The translations under genes were made by a program, and so were the position numbers. A DNA stretch of 64,000 nt from the NCBI RefSeq assembly GCF_017894365.1, contig NZ_CP059467.1, positions 806,001-870,000 on the forward strand, written 5' to 3'. This document shows, one piece after another, positions 16,712-30,661 of this stretch; the stretch's first letter is position 1; each line of letters opens with the position of its first letter. The stretch is from Aromatoleum bremense. Lineage in GTDB: Bacteria > Pseudomonadota > Gammaproteobacteria > Burkholderiales > Rhodocyclaceae. The notes under the pieces were generated by a model. That model ran no database searches and was not told where the DNA came from. It was given only the letters and a program-made list of their open reading frames with translations.

Positions 16712-17566
16712 TCAACCCTTGCGGTTCTTGATGTCCTGCTCGAGCTCGGCGAAGCCCGGACGCTCCGTCGAATACAGCACCTTGCGCCCGAACTCGATCG
16801 CCACCTGCGGCGCATACCCGTTCATGCTCGCCAGCAGCACCACCTTGATGCACTCGAACACTTTCCCGCCCTCTTCGACGCGCTGTTCCAGCTGGCTCGC
16901 GATGGGCTGGACGAAACCGTAGGAAATGAGGATGCCGAGGAAGGTACCGACCAGCGCGCCGCCGATCATCTTGCCCAGTACCGCCGGCGGTTGGCCGACC
17001 GAACCCATGACGTTCACCACGCCCATCACCGCGACGACGATACCGAACGCGGGGAGCGCATCGCCGACCTTCGCCACGACGTGCGGTGCGGTGTGCGCCT
17101 CGTGGTGATGGGTATCGATTTCCTTGTCCATCAAGCTTTCGAGCTCGAACGCGTTGAGGTTTCCGCCGACCATCATGCGCAGATAATCGGTGAGGAACTC
17201 GATCGCGTGGTGGTTGGCCATCACGCTCGGATACTTCGTGAAGATCGGGCTGGATGCGGCATTGTCGACATCGTTCTCGATCGACATGAGGCCTTCCTTG
17301 CGCACTTTCGCCAGCACCTCGTACAGCAGGCCCAGCAGGTCCATGTACATCGCCTTGTTGTACGGCGAGCCCTTCACGACCCCCGGCAGGGCTGCCAGCG
17401 TCGCCTTCAGCGCCTTGCTGCCGTTGCCCGCAACGAAACCGCCGATCATCAGGCCGACGATCGCGAGGTACTCGAGCGGCACCCACAGGGCCATGAGACT
17501 GCCATGAATCGAATAGGTCCCGATCGACGCGAGAAGGATGATGACATAGCCAACGATCAGAAACAC
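16712..17566 (-). CDS. motA: Flagellar motor stator protein MotA
   Basis: The protein has 284 aa, starting at a GTG at 17566 with AGGGG 7 nt upstream. There are four membrane segments: two at the N-terminus (MFLIVGYVIILLASIGTYS and LAIVGLMIGGFVAG) and two after residue 165 (GIVVAVMGVVNVMGSVG and MIGGALVGTFLGILISYGFV). A charged cytoplasmic loop lies between (VRKEGLM) and contacts FliG. It is the first gene of the mot-che operon. A terminator after flhC separates the two transcription units, so the class II promoter should lie in 17567-17660. Confidence 0.95.
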   Translation of the reverse strand: MFLIVGYVIILLASIGTYSIHGSLMALWVPLEYLAIVGLMIGGFVAGNGSKALKATLAALPGVVKGSPYNKAMYMDLLGLLYEVLAKVRKEGLMSIENDVDNAASSPIFTKYPSVMANHHAIEFLTDYLRMMVGGNLNAFELESLMDKEIDTHHHEAHTAPHVVAKVGDALPAFGIVVAVMGVVNVMGSVGQPPAVLGKMIGGALVGTFLGILISYGFVQPIASQLEQRVEEGGKVFECIKVVLLASMNGYAPQVAIEFGRKVLYSTERPGFAELEQDIKNRKG

Positions 17567-17668
17567 CGGAAAACCCCTGTCGATTCATGTACGAAGGCGC
17601 TCCCGCGCTTCGCAGAAATACTGCCACTGTAACGACTCCGGCACGCCGGACTTGAGCTCCGACAAACG

Positions 17669-17695
17669 AAAAGGCCGCCGGCAGGCGCGGCGGCC
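17669..17695 (-). terminator. Intrinsic terminator downstream of flhC
   Basis: A perfect 7-bp stem (GGCCGCC / GGCGGCC, 9-nt loop) is followed on the minus strand by TTTTCGTTT. It lies 22 bp beyond the flhC stop, separating flhDC from motA. Confidence 0.75.
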
Positions 17696-17716
17696 TCGAG
17701 CACGGCGATCCGTTGC

Positions 17717-18262
17717 TCAGTCCGCTTCGGCGAATGCCGCCTTGGCGGCCCGCTTGGTCTTTCCGGCCCGCGAAGGCATATTGCACAGACCGCATACGAA
17801 GTGGTGGGTCGGATCATAGGCGTGGGCGACGAAGCGTCCGCCGCAGCTCGTGCAGGGGGCGAACTGGAGCAGGTCGGCGTCGAAGAACCGCACCAGCGTC
17901 CAGGCGCGCGTCAGGCTGAGCACCGGGTCCATCGCTTCGGCCTCGACGTGATCGAGATACAGATGGTAGGCCTTGATGATCGCATCCAGCCCCTTGAGGC
18001 CGGCCTTGTCCTGGAAGAAACTGAAGAAGGCCATGAACAGCGACGCGTGCATGTTCGGCTGCCACGTCATGAACCAGTCGGTCGAGAACGGCAGCATCCC
18101 TTTCGGCGGCGACATGCCGCGCACTTCCTTGTAGATCTTCAGAAGGCGCTCGCGGCTCAGCTTCGTCTCGGCTTCCAGCATCTGCATGCGGGCGCCGAGG
18201 CGGACCATTTCCGCTGCGCGCTGGATGTCTTCGGCTTCGCCGATGATGCTCTTGTTTTTCAA
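17717..18262 (-). CDS. flhC: Flagellar master regulator subunit FlhC
   Basis: The protein has 181 aa. With FlhD it forms the FlhD4C2 activator of class II flagellar genes. The zinc site is formed by CTSCGG and CGLC in the C-terminal third. The start is a TTG at 18262 with a strong GGAGGAG 6 nt upstream, 20 bp after flhD. The use of TTG may keep FlhC low relative to FlhD. The C-terminus is Lys/Ala-rich. Confidence 0.95.
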   Translation of the reverse strand: MKNKSIIGEAEDIQRAAEMVRLGARMQMLEAETKLSRERLLKIYKEVRGMSPPKGMLPFSTDWFMTWQPNMHASLFMAFFSFFQDKAGLKGLDAIIKAYHLYLDHVEAEAMDPVLSLTRAWTLVRFFDADLLQFAPCTSCGGRFVAHAYDPTHHFVCGLCNMPSRAGKTKRAAKAAFAEAD

Positions 18263-18282
18263 TTTGCTCTCCTCCGGCCGGG

Positions 18283-18603
18283 CTATCCGGCCAGTTCCTG
18301 CACGGGCTTGCCGGCGGCGATGATCGCGGCGTGCAGGCTGGACGTCGCGGCATCCCGCCCGTTGCCGGCGATCAGGCCTGCCAGCATTGCATCGTCGAAG
18401 CGGAAACCCGGCAGCACCATCTGGCTGCTCGCCATTTTCACCAGCCTGGCACTGGACAAGCCCTCGATAAGCTCGGCAACGCCATTGCCGATCCCCAGTC
18501 GCAGCATCGCCGTCTCACGGTCGGCGCGCAGCATCTGTTGCGCCAGCATCATGTAAGCGAGGTTGAGTTCCTGGATCTCGGACTGAAAATCTTGGCGTTT
18601 CAT
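18283..18603 (-). CDS. flhD: Flagellar master regulator subunit FlhD
   Basis: The protein has 106 aa, the family's usual length. The conserved segment EIQELNLAYMMLAQQMLRAD and the ETAMLRLGIG motif are recognisable. The start at 18603 was chosen by alignment to known FlhD proteins; no Shine-Dalgarno is visible before it. It is first in the flhDC operon. The AT-rich region just upstream is unusual for this chromosome and likely carries the promoter. Confidence 0.93.
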   Translation of the reverse strand: MKRQDFQSEIQELNLAYMMLAQQMLRADRETAMLRLGIGNGVAELIEGLSSARLVKMASSQMVLPGFRFDDAMLAGLIAGNGRDAATSSLHAAIIAAGKPVQELAG

Positions 18604-18619
18604 CGTTTGGTCATTACCG

Positions 18620-18647
18620 TGAATAGGGTAACCAAAATTAGAGTCAA
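18620..18647 (-). promoter_or_regulatory. Possible sigma-70 promoter of flhDC
   Basis: On the minus strand TTGACT (18647-18642) is separated by 16 bp from TATTCA (18625-18620). The predicted start is only about 10 nt before the flhD ATG, so the leader would be very short. The real promoter may lie further upstream in the AT-rich stretch 18630-18665. Confidence 0.35.
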
Positions 18648-18863
18648 TTGTTAGCAATTGCAAGCGAGATCCACGACGGGAGCGGCAAGATTGCACACTT
18701 CACGGGCTATCTGTTGTATCGACGCCACGCCTGTACGAACAGCTGCCACGTATGTTAAACGAATACGTTTTGCGGAAGGTTGGCGGGCCTTTTGCCACCC
18801 TCGCCACCGGCGCCCCGGCGTTCCGGGCTAGAATCCAGCAACCCCAAGCCTTCAGCCACTGCC

Positions 18864-19415
18864 ATGAAGTTCTGCTCGAACTGCGGCGCGACCGTCGAGT
18901 TGCGCATTCCTCCCGGAGATTCGCTGCCGCGCCATGTGTGTGGGAACTGCGGCAGCATTCATTACGTGAATCCGAAGATCGTCGTCGGTGCGATCCCGGA
19001 ATGGGAAGACCGCATCCTGTTGTGCCGGCGCGCGATCGAACCGCGCCACGGCTTCTGGACGCTGCCGGCGGGCTTCATGGAAAATGCCGAGACGACGGCA
19101 CAGGCTGCGGCGCGCGAGACGCTCGAAGAAGCCTGCGCGCGGATCGAGGTCGGCGAAATATTCACGCTGATCAACGTCCCGCACATCAGCCAGGTCCACA
19201 TCGTTTATCGCGCGCGCCTGCTCGACCTGGACTTCGGACCGGGCGAGGAATCGCTGGAGGTCGGATTGTTTGCGGAACATGAAATCCCGTGGGACGAGAT
19301 CGCTTTCCGGACGATCGCGCTGACGCTGCGGCATTATTTCGACGACCGCCGCCGCGGCACTTTCTGCTTCCGCACCAGCGATCTCGCCCTGCCCCCACCG
19401 GTCGGCACTGCCTGA
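18864..19415 (+). CDS. NUDIX hydrolase with N-terminal zinc ribbon
   Basis: The product has 183 aa from the ATG at 18864. The N-terminal zinc ribbon is CSNCG...CGNCG (residues 4-35), typical of the NudC-like/ADP-ribose pyrophosphatase group. The NUDIX box runs from GFMENAETTAQAAARETLEE and has the REtxEE core that binds Mg2+ and cleaves nucleoside diphosphate-X substrates. The exact substrate cannot be told. It stands alone, divergent from flhD. Confidence 0.88.
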   Translation: MKFCSNCGATVELRIPPGDSLPRHVCGNCGSIHYVNPKIVVGAIPEWEDRILLCRRAIEPRHGFWTLPAGFMENAETTAQAAARETLEEACARIEVGEIFTLINVPHISQVHIVYRARLLDLDFGPGEESLEVGLFAEHEIPWDEIAFRTIALTLRHYFDDRRRGTFCFRTSDLALPPPVGTA

Positions 19416-19542
19416 ACCACTGCTGCCGCCGCCGATCGAATGACAATAAGGCCGGCCGACACTGCCGCCGGTCCGCAGCACCGGTCCGGCAGGACCGTGC
19501 CGGCGCCGCCCGCGCCGGCAGAACAGAAGCGCAGGAGGTATC

Positions 19543-20190
19543 GTGCCGACAGCGGCTCATGACAACGCAATCAAATCCGAACGACGGCCAGGCCAGCCGC
19601 GGGCAAGGTCCCCTGTCGTGCAACACCCCTGGATCCTCACGCTCGACAGCCGCGGCCTGCCCCACCGCTGGATAAGTTGGCAGGCAGCGTGCCACTACTA
19701 TGCCCTGGACATGGTGGCGTGGGTGGTCGGAAACCAGCAGTTCCGCTTCGTCGGGGGAATCTGCCGGGCTACCGGGCTGCGCTCCGAAATCACCGCGAAC
19801 AGCATCATCGCGATCAAGGGGCGCAGCTTCCGTCCGGACAGCCACAGCCAGGTTCCGCCGCTGAACAACCGTGAACTGTTTCACCGCGACCGCTATATCT
19901 GCGCCTATTGTGGCGACCGTTTTTCGGGCCACATCCTGACGCGCGAGCACATCGTCCCGGTTTCGCACGGCGGCCGCGACGTGTGGATGAACGTCGTGAC
20001 ATCGTGCCGGCCCTGCAACCAGCGCAAGAGCGGGCGCACGCCGGAACAGGCGCGGATGCCGTTGCTGTATGCGCCGTATGTACCGAACAAGGCCGAATAC
20101 CTGATCCTGTGCAACCGCAGCATCCTCGCCGACCAGATGGATTTCCTCGCCCGCCACCTGCCGCACCAGAGCCGGCTGCACGTTCCCTAA
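19543..20190 (+). CDS. HNH endonuclease family protein
   Basis: The protein has 215 aa and starts at a GTG at 19543, four bases after AGGAGG. The C-terminal HNH domain has two zinc CxxC knuckles (CAYCG and CRPCN) around the catalytic EHIVPVSHGG and the downstream Asn. Residues 28-110 form the N-terminal domain found in this widespread chromosomal HNH family (HPWILTLDSRGLPHRWI). No phage or restriction genes adjoin it, so it may be a housekeeping or DNA-processing nuclease; its biological role is not established here. Confidence 0.85.
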   Translation: MPTAAHDNAIKSERRPGQPRARSPVVQHPWILTLDSRGLPHRWISWQAACHYYALDMVAWVVGNQQFRFVGGICRATGLRSEITANSIIAIKGRSFRPDSHSQVPPLNNRELFHRDRYICAYCGDRFSGHILTREHIVPVSHGGRDVWMNVVTSCRPCNQRKSGRTPEQARMPLLYAPYVPNKAEYLILCNRSILADQMDFLARHLPHQSRLHVP

Positions 20191-20279
20191 AAAGTGAGCG
20201 CACCCTTCCAGCATCTCCCCGCCGGCTTCCTCGAGCCGGCGCGTTCTGGCCTGTCGGAACACGCTGACGGAGGCGGGCA

Positions 20280-21581
20280 ATGAGCGGGCTGCGGGCGATC
20301 CGCGGCGATATCGTGCACTTCCTCGGCGACCCGGCGGACTTGGGCGCCGACGCGCTGGCGCACTTTCCGGACGGGTTGCTGATCGTACGCGACGGCCTCG
20401 TCGCCGGGCTCGGCCCCGCACCCGACCTGCTGCCGAAGCTGCCCGCCGGCACGACCGTCGACGACTACCGTGGCAAGCTGGTCCTGCCTGGCTTCATCGA
20501 CACGCACATCCATTACGCGCAGACCGACATCGTCGCCAGCTACGGCGAACAGGTGCTCGCGTGGCTCGAGAAATATACCTACCCGACCGAACGGCGTTTC
20601 GCCGATCCGGCTCACGCGGCGGCGGTCGCGGAGTTCTTCTGCGACGAGCTGCTGAGAAACGGCACGACGACCGCGATGGCGTTTGCGACCGTGCATCCGG
20701 CTTCCGTCGACGCGCTGTTCGCCGCGGCGCGGAAACGGCACATGCGGATGATCGCCGGCAAAGTGCTGATGGACCGTAACTGCCCGGACTTCCTGCGTGA
20801 CCCCGCCGACGGCGGCGATGCGGAATCGAAGGCGCTGATCGAGCGCTGGCACGGCCGCGATCGCCTGCTGTATGCGGTGACGCCGCGTTTCGCCCCGACC
20901 TCGACGCCTGCGCAGATGGCGCTTGCCGGGCGCCTCTTCGCCGATCATCCCGGCGTCTATCTGCAGTCCCACCTCGCCGAGAACGAGCGCGAAGTGGCCT
21001 GGGTCGCGAGGCTCTACCCGGAAGCGCGCAGCTACCTCGACGTCTATGAACGCTACGGCCAGCTCGGCGCGCGCAGCGTGTTCGCGCACTGCGTCTGGAT
21101 CGACGACACCGATCGCGCCCGCATGTCGGCGACGGGAGCGGCGGTCAGCTTCTGCCCGACCTCGAACCTGTTCCTCGGCTCGGGCCTGTTCGATCTCGAC
21201 CGCGCGCAGGCCGCGGGCGTGCGGGTCGGGCTCGGCACCGACGTTGGCGGCGGGACCAGCTTCTCGATGCTGCAGACGCTCAACGAAGCCTACAAGGTGC
21301 AGCAACTCAGGGGGCAGCGGCTGCCGGTCGAGCGCGGCTTCTACCTCGCGACCCGCGGCGGCGCGCGCAGCCTGTATCTCGACGACCGCATCGGCAGTTT
21401 CGACACCGGACGCGAAGCCGACCTGGTGGTGCTGGACCCGGCCGCGACGCCGTTGCTCGCCCGGCGCACGGCCGTCGCGACGACCCTCGCCGAACGGCTG
21501 TTCGCGCTAATGCTGCTCGGCGACGACCGCGCCGTCGCGGCAACCCACATCCTCGGCGAACCCGCCTGGCGGCGCCCCTGA
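20280..21581 (+). CDS. guaD: Guanine deaminase
   Basis: The product has 433 aa, an amidohydrolase that converts guanine to xanthine. Metal ligands are DTHIHYAQT (HxH), the His of QSHLAENEREV, the His of FAHCVWIDD, and the Asp of GLGTDVGGGTSFSML. The residue pattern and length match bacterial GuaD rather than cytosine deaminase. The end is convergent with the acetoacetyl-CoA ligase gene, 46 bp away. No other purine-catabolic genes are adjacent. Confidence 0.92.
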   Translation: MSGLRAIRGDIVHFLGDPADLGADALAHFPDGLLIVRDGLVAGLGPAPDLLPKLPAGTTVDDYRGKLVLPGFIDTHIHYAQTDIVASYGEQVLAWLEKYTYPTERRFADPAHAAAVAEFFCDELLRNGTTTAMAFATVHPASVDALFAAARKRHMRMIAGKVLMDRNCPDFLRDPADGGDAESKALIERWHGRDRLLYAVTPRFAPTSTPAQMALAGRLFADHPGVYLQSHLAENEREVAWVARLYPEARSYLDVYERYGQLGARSVFAHCVWIDDTDRARMSATGAAVSFCPTSNLFLGSGLFDLDRAQAAGVRVGLGTDVGGGTSFSMLQTLNEAYKVQQLRGQRLPVERGFYLATRGGARSLYLDDRIGSFDTGREADLVVLDPAATPLLARRTAVATTLAERLFALMLLGDDRAVAATHILGEPAWRRP

Positions 21582-21627
21582 CCGGCGCTGCCGGCGAATG
21601 CATGGGCGGGTCGCGCGGCAGCAGGCC

Positions 21628-23628
<2,001 letters not shown>

Positions 23629-23647
23629 CTTTTTTCTGTCTCCTCGT

Positions 23648-24325
23648 TCAGAACGGGGCGCTCGCCTGGGCGACCGATTGCGGTGCCACGCCCTGCTCGA
23701 CCGCCGCGCGCTGCTGCGCCGCGAGCGCCCGTCGAAATCCGTCGCGCGCCTGCAGGCGCTGCCAGTACGCGAGCGTCGCCGGCTTGAAGCGGTCCCGAAG
23801 CCCGATGTCGTCGGCGAGCAGCAGCGCGTAGCCGACCGACACGTCGGCCGCGGTGAAGCGAGCGGCGCACAGATATTCCTCATGCTCGAGCAGCGGCTCG
23901 AGCGTGCGCAGCCGCGACAGGAACCATCGCGTATAGTCATCGGCCGCCTGCGGCAGCCGGCGTTCCGGCGGCTCGAAGCGGCTGTAGCGCAGGATCAGCG
24001 TCTGCGGGAACGTCAGCGTCGCCTCGCCGAAATGCAGGAAGTTCAGGTAGGCGCCGAACGCCGGCTCGTCGCTCCCGACGTCGAGTTGCCGCGGCGAATA
24101 GCGCGCGGCGAGGTACTGGCAGATCGCCACCGATTCGGTCAGGCGCGTGTCGCCGTCGAAGAACGCCGGGATCGTGCCGAGCGGATTGACCGCGAGATAC
24201 GGCTCGGCCTCGCGCCGCGGCGGGAACGGCAGCACCTTCAGCTCGTACGGCAGCCCGAGCTCTTCGAGCATCCATAACGGGCGGAACGAACGTGCGCTCA
24301 GACAATGGTAGAGGGTCATCGTCAT
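23648..24325 (-). CDS. Glutathione S-transferase family protein
   Basis: The product has 225 aa. The thioredoxin-like N-terminal domain ([44 protein letters not shown] with the cis-Pro and the ES glutathione-binding pair) is followed by an all-helical C-terminal domain. A GGAG lies 10 nt before the first ATG. It sits 19 bp upstream of the acetoacetyl-CoA ligase and is co-directional with the liu genes. It has no known step in leucine breakdown, so its role there is unexplained. Confidence 0.9.
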   Translation of the reverse strand: MTMTLYHCLSARSFRPLWMLEELGLPYELKVLPFPPRREAEPYLAVNPLGTIPAFFDGDTRLTESVAICQYLAARYSPRQLDVGSDEPAFGAYLNFLHFGEATLTFPQTLILRYSRFEPPERRLPQAADDYTRWFLSRLRTLEPLLEHEEYLCAARFTAADVSVGYALLLADDIGLRDRFKPATLAYWQRLQARDGFRRALAAQQRAAVEQGVAPQSVAQASAPF

Positions 24326-24397
24326 CGGTATCCGGCTCCTGAAGTCGTGTAGGGGGCGGCAGGACTGCGAGGGGTGGGTCGTCCGGCCGCGTCGTTG

Positions 24398-25309
24398 TTA
24401 ACCCGCTGCGCGGCCCGCGCGCAACGCGCGTGAAACGCGGGAGGCCGGCTCGCGCCCGAGCAAGCCGCTGATCCACGCGCCGGTGTCGACGAGCCGGTCG
24501 AGATTAACACCGCTCTCGATGCCGAGTCCGTTCAGCAGCCAGACGACGTCCTCGGTCGCGACGTTGCCGGATGCGCCTTTCGCGTACGGGCAGCCGCCCA
24601 GGCCCGCAACCGACGCGTCGAACACCGCCAGCCCAAGTTCGAGCGACGCGTAGATGTTCGCGATCGCCATGCCGTAGGTGTCGTGGTAGTGGCCGGCGAG
24701 CCGCGCGACCGGTACGCGGCGCATCACGGCTTCGAGCATCCGCTGCGCATTCAGCGGCGTGCCGGTGCCGATGGTGTCGCCGAGGCTCACTTCGTAGCAG
24801 CCCATCTCGAACAGCGTGCCGGCGACGAGCGCGACCGCTTCCGGCCGGATTTCCCCTTCGTACGGGCAGCCGAGCACGCACGACACGTAGCCGCGCACCC
24901 TCACGCCCGCCGCCTTCGCTGCGTCCATCACCGGTTCGAAGCGCGCAAGCGATTCGGCGATCGAGCAGTTGATGTTCTTCTGGCTGAAAGACTCGGACGC
25001 CGCGCCGAACACCGCGACCTCGTTGGCGCCGGCGGCGAGCGCTGTTTCGAAGCCTTTGAGGTTCGGCGTCAGCACCGGGTAGGCGACGCCCGGCCGGCGC
25101 TCGATCCGCGCCATGACGAAGGCCGCGTCCGCCATCTGCGGCACCCATTTCGGCGACACGAACGACGTCGCCTCGATCGCCTTCAGGCCGGCGTCGGCGA
25201 GCCGCGCGATCAGCTCGATTTTGGTGTCCGTCGCGACGACCGCCTTCTCGTTCTGCAGCCCGTCGCGCGGACCGACTTCGACGATCTTCACCGCTTTCGG
25301 CAGCTTCAT
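24398..25309 (-). CDS. liuE: Hydroxymethylglutaryl-CoA lyase
   Basis: The product has 303 aa, a TIM-barrel lyase that cleaves HMG-CoA to acetyl-CoA and acetoacetate. Motifs are [11 protein letters not shown] (metal Asp), [16 protein letters not shown], the His pair in [10 protein letters not shown], and the active-site cysteine loop [19 protein letters not shown]. It lies 22 bp after the acyl-CoA synthetase gene. This is the last leucine-specific step of the pathway encoded here. Confidence 0.95.
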   Translation of the reverse strand: MKLPKAVKIVEVGPRDGLQNEKAVVATDTKIELIARLADAGLKAIEATSFVSPKWVPQMADAAFVMARIERRPGVAYPVLTPNLKGFETALAAGANEVAVFGAASESFSQKNINCSIAESLARFEPVMDAAKAAGVRVRGYVSCVLGCPYEGEIRPEAVALVAGTLFEMGCYEVSLGDTIGTGTPLNAQRMLEAVMRRVPVARLAGHYHDTYGMAIANIYASLELGLAVFDASVAGLGGCPYAKGASGNVATEDVVWLLNGLGIESGVNLDRLVDTGAWISGLLGREPASRVSRALRAGRAAG

Positions 25310-25331
25310 CGCTTGTCCCTCGTCGTGGTAA

Positions 25332-27020
25332 TCACGCGGTGCGCGCCTCGTCGAGCCCCAGCTCGCGCTTCATCTGCTCGCGGATCTGGAACTTCTGGAT
25401 CTTGCCGGTCACCGTCATCGGGAAGGCATCGACGAACTTGATGTAGCGCGGCACCTTGTGATGCGCGATCTGGCCCTGGCAGAACGTGCGGACGTCGTCG
25501 GCGGTCAGTTCTTCGCCGTCGCGCACGATGATCCACGCGCACAGCTCCTCGCCGTACTTCGCGTCCGGCACGCCGACGACCTGCACGTCAAGGATCTTCG
25601 GGTGGCGATAAAGGAACTCCTCGATCTCGCGCGGATACAGGTTCTCGCCGCCGCGGATCACCATGTCCTTGATGCGACCGACGATGTTGCAGTAGCCCTC
25701 GTCGTCGATCGTCGCGAGATCGCCGGTGTGCATCCAGCCGGCCGCATCGATCGCGTCACGCGTCCTGTCGACGTCGTTCCAGTAGCCGAGCATCACGGAG
25801 TAGCCGCGCGTGCACAGTTCCCCGGCGACGCCGCGCGGCACGATGCGTCCGTCGTTGTCGACGATCTTGACCTCGAGATGCGGCTGGACGCGGCCGACCG
25901 TCGACACGCGCCGCTCTACGGGATCGCCGGTGCCGCTCTGGAAGCTCACCGGCGACGTCTCGGTCATGCCGTACGCGATCGTCACTTCGCGCATGTTCAT
26001 CTTGTCGATGACGCGCTTCATGACCTCGATCGGGCACGGGCTGCCGGCCATGATGCCGGTGCGCAGGCGCGATAGGTCGAAGTCGCCGAAGCGCGGGTGG
26101 TCGAGCATCGCGATGAACATCGTCGGCACGCCGTACGCGGCGGTGCAGCGCTCCTCGGCGAGCGTCTCGAGCACCGCGAGCGGTTCGAACGCTTCGCACG
26201 GGTAGATCATCGTCGCGCCGTGCGTCACGCAGCCGAGGTTGCCCATGACCATGCCGAAGCAGTGGTACAACGGAACAGGGATGCACAGGCGGTCGCCTTC
26301 GACGAGGCGGATCGCTTCGGCGACAAAGAAGCCGTTATTGAGGATGTTGTGGTGCGACAGCGTCGCGCCTTTCGGCTGGCCGGTGGTACCGGACGTGAAC
26401 TGGATGTTGATCGGGTCGTCGAACTGCAGCGTTTCGCCGCGCACCGCGAGTTCGGCGAGTTCTTCGCGCGACGGCGTCGCGAGCAGGTCGTCGAAGTTCA
26501 ACATCCCGGCGCTGCGCTGCGCGCCCATGCGGATGACCCAGTTCAGCGACGGCATCCGCGCGGCTTCGAGTGCGCCCGGCTCGCAGTCGGCAAGCTCCGG
26601 CGCGAGGTCGGCGAGCATCGCGAGGTAGTCGCTGCCCTTGAACGACGGCGACAGCACCAGCGCGCGGCAGCCGACCTTGTTCACCGCGTATTCGAGTTCG
26701 CTGCGGCGGTACGCGGGGTTGATATTGACGAGCACGAGGCCGGCCTTCGCGGTCGCGAACTGCGTCAGCGCCCATTCGAGATTGTTCTGCGACCAGATGC
26801 CGACACGATCCCCCGCGCCCAGCCCGAGGCGCATCAGCGCGCACGCGAGCGCATCGACTTTCAGCTTCAGCTCGGCATAGGTCAGCCGCACGTTCTGGTG
26901 GCGCACGACGAGCGCCTCGCGCTGCGCGTGGCGCTCGCACGCCTCGTCGAAGAAACGGCCGATCGTCTGCCCGATCAGCGTTTTTGCGGATGCGCCGTGG
27001 ACGTAACTCAACTGCGTCAT
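25332..27020 (-). CDS. AMP-dependent acyl-CoA synthetase of the liu operon
   Basis: The product has 562 aa from the ATG at 27020 (GGGAG 7 nt upstream). It has a complete ANL ligase set: [18 protein letters not shown] (ATP loop), [38 protein letters not shown] and the catalytic C-terminal Lys in [10 protein letters not shown]. Such synthetases in liu clusters are thought to activate short branched-chain acids such as isovalerate or methylcrotonate. The substrate is inferred from context. It follows the carboxylase alpha gene by 17 bp. Confidence 0.9.
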   Translation of the reverse strand: MTQLSYVHGASAKTLIGQTIGRFFDEACERHAQREALVVRHQNVRLTYAELKLKVDALACALMRLGLGAGDRVGIWSQNNLEWALTQFATAKAGLVLVNINPAYRRSELEYAVNKVGCRALVLSPSFKGSDYLAMLADLAPELADCEPGALEAARMPSLNWVIRMGAQRSAGMLNFDDLLATPSREELAELAVRGETLQFDDPINIQFTSGTTGQPKGATLSHHNILNNGFFVAEAIRLVEGDRLCIPVPLYHCFGMVMGNLGCVTHGATMIYPCEAFEPLAVLETLAEERCTAAYGVPTMFIAMLDHPRFGDFDLSRLRTGIMAGSPCPIEVMKRVIDKMNMREVTIAYGMTETSPVSFQSGTGDPVERRVSTVGRVQPHLEVKIVDNDGRIVPRGVAGELCTRGYSVMLGYWNDVDRTRDAIDAAGWMHTGDLATIDDEGYCNIVGRIKDMVIRGGENLYPREIEEFLYRHPKILDVQVVGVPDAKYGEELCAWIIVRDGEELTADDVRTFCQGQIAHHKVPRYIKFVDAFPMTVTGKIQKFQIREQMKRELGLDEARTA

Positions 27021-27037
27021 TTGTCTCTCCCCTCCAA

Positions 27038-29041
<2,004 letters not shown>

Positions 29042-29053
29042 TGTTGTCTCCCC

Positions 29054-30661
29054 TTACATCCGGAACAGGCCGAATTTCGTCTGCGGGATCGGCGCATTCA
29101 GCGTTGCCGACAAGGAGAGCCCGAGCACGCGCCGGCTCTGCGCCGGGTCGATGACGCCGTCGTCCCACAGGCGCGCGGTCGCGTAGTAGGGGTGACCCTG
29201 CACTTCGTACTGCTCGCGGATCGGCGCGCGGAACGCTTCCTCGTCCTCCTTGCTCCACGTGCCGCCTTTCGCCTCGATGCCGTCGCGGCGCACCGTCGCG
29301 AGCACGCTCGCCGCCTGCTCGCCGCCCATCACCGAGATGCGGCTGTTCGGCCACATCCACAGGAAGCGCGGCGAGTACGCGCGGCCGCACATGCCGTAGT
29401 TGCCGGCGCCGAAGCTGCCGCCGATGATCATCGTCAGCTTGGGCACCTGCGCGGTCGCGACCGCGGTGACCATCTTCGCGCCGTCCTTCGCGATGCCGCT
29501 GTTCTCGTACTTCCTGCCCACCATGAAGCCGGTGATGTTCTGCAGGAAGATCAGCGGGATGCCGCGCTGCGCGCACAGCTCGACGAAGTGCGCGCCTTTC
29601 TGCGCCGATTCGCCGAACAGGATGCCGTTGTTCGCGACGATGCCGACCGGATAGCCGTAGAGTTGCGCGAAGCCGGTCACGAGCGTCGTGCCGTAGCGCG
29701 ACTTGAATTCATCGAAGCGCGAGCCGTCGACGACGCGCGCGATGACTTCGCGCACGTCATAGGGCTTGCGCGTGTCGCTCGGGATGATGCCGTAGATCTC
29801 CTCGGGGTCGTAGAGCGGCTCGTCGCCGCCGCCGAGGTTCATGCCGACTTCTTTGACGCGGTTCAGGTTCGCGACGATGCGCCGCGCGATGTACAGCGCG
29901 TGCGCGTCGTTCTCGGCGAGGTGGTCGGCGACGCCGGAGACGCGCGTATGCACGTCGCCGCCGCCAAGATCCTCAGCGGTGACGACTTCGCCGGTCGCCG
30001 CCTTCACCAGCGGCGGGCCGCCGAGGAAGATCGTGCCCTGGTTCTTGACGATCACCGTCTCGTCGCTCATCGCCGGCATGTACGCGCCGCCGGCGGTGCA
30101 CGAGCCCATCACCACCGCGATCTGCGGGATGCCCAGCGCGGACATGTTCGCCTGGTTGTAGAAGATGCGGCCGAAATGCTCCCGGTCCGGGAACACTTCG
30201 TCCTGCGTCGGCAGGTTCGCACCGCCCGAGTCGACGAGATAGATGCACGGCAGGTTGTTCATCTGCGCGATCTCCTGCGCGCGCAGGTGCTTCTTGACCG
30301 TCATCGGGAAGTAGCTGCCGCCTTTCACCGTCGCGTCGTTCGCGACGATCATGCATTCGAGCCCTTTGACGCGCCCGATGCCGGCGATCACGCCGGCCGA
30401 CGGGGCGTCGCCGTCATACATGCCATATGCGGCGAGCTGGCCGATCTCGAGGAACGACGTGCCCGGGTCGAGCAGGTGATTGACGCGGTCGCGCGGCAGG
30501 AGCTTGCCGCGCGCGGTGTGCTTGTCGCACGCTGCCGGGCCGCCGCCGCGGCTCACGTCCGCGGCCTTGTTGCGCAGGTCGGCGACGAGCGCGCGCAGTG
30601 CGTCAGCATTCGCCTTGAACTCGGGGCTGCGCGTGTTGATGCTGGATTTCAACACGCTCAT
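29054..30661 (-). CDS. liuB: Methylcrotonyl-CoA carboxylase carboxyltransferase beta subunit
   Basis: The product has 535 aa from the ATG at 30661, which overlaps the isovaleryl-CoA dehydrogenase stop by one base (TGATG). It carries paired crotonase-like carboxyltransferase halves: N-terminal [33 protein letters not shown], and C-terminal [13 protein letters not shown] and [22 protein letters not shown]. These are typical of MccB/LiuB. It transfers CO2 from biotin to methylcrotonyl-CoA, giving 3-methylglutaconyl-CoA. Confidence 0.95.
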   Translation of the reverse strand: MSVLKSSINTRSPEFKANADALRALVADLRNKAADVSRGGGPAACDKHTARGKLLPRDRVNHLLDPGTSFLEIGQLAAYGMYDGDAPSAGVIAGIGRVKGLECMIVANDATVKGGSYFPMTVKKHLRAQEIAQMNNLPCIYLVDSGGANLPTQDEVFPDREHFGRIFYNQANMSALGIPQIAVVMGSCTAGGAYMPAMSDETVIVKNQGTIFLGGPPLVKAATGEVVTAEDLGGGDVHTRVSGVADHLAENDAHALYIARRIVANLNRVKEVGMNLGGGDEPLYDPEEIYGIIPSDTRKPYDVREVIARVVDGSRFDEFKSRYGTTLVTGFAQLYGYPVGIVANNGILFGESAQKGAHFVELCAQRGIPLIFLQNITGFMVGRKYENSGIAKDGAKMVTAVATAQVPKLTMIIGGSFGAGNYGMCGRAYSPRFLWMWPNSRISVMGGEQAASVLATVRRDGIEAKGGTWSKEDEEAFRAPIREQYEVQGHPYYATARLWDDGVIDPAQSRRVLGLSLSATLNAPIPQTKFGLFRM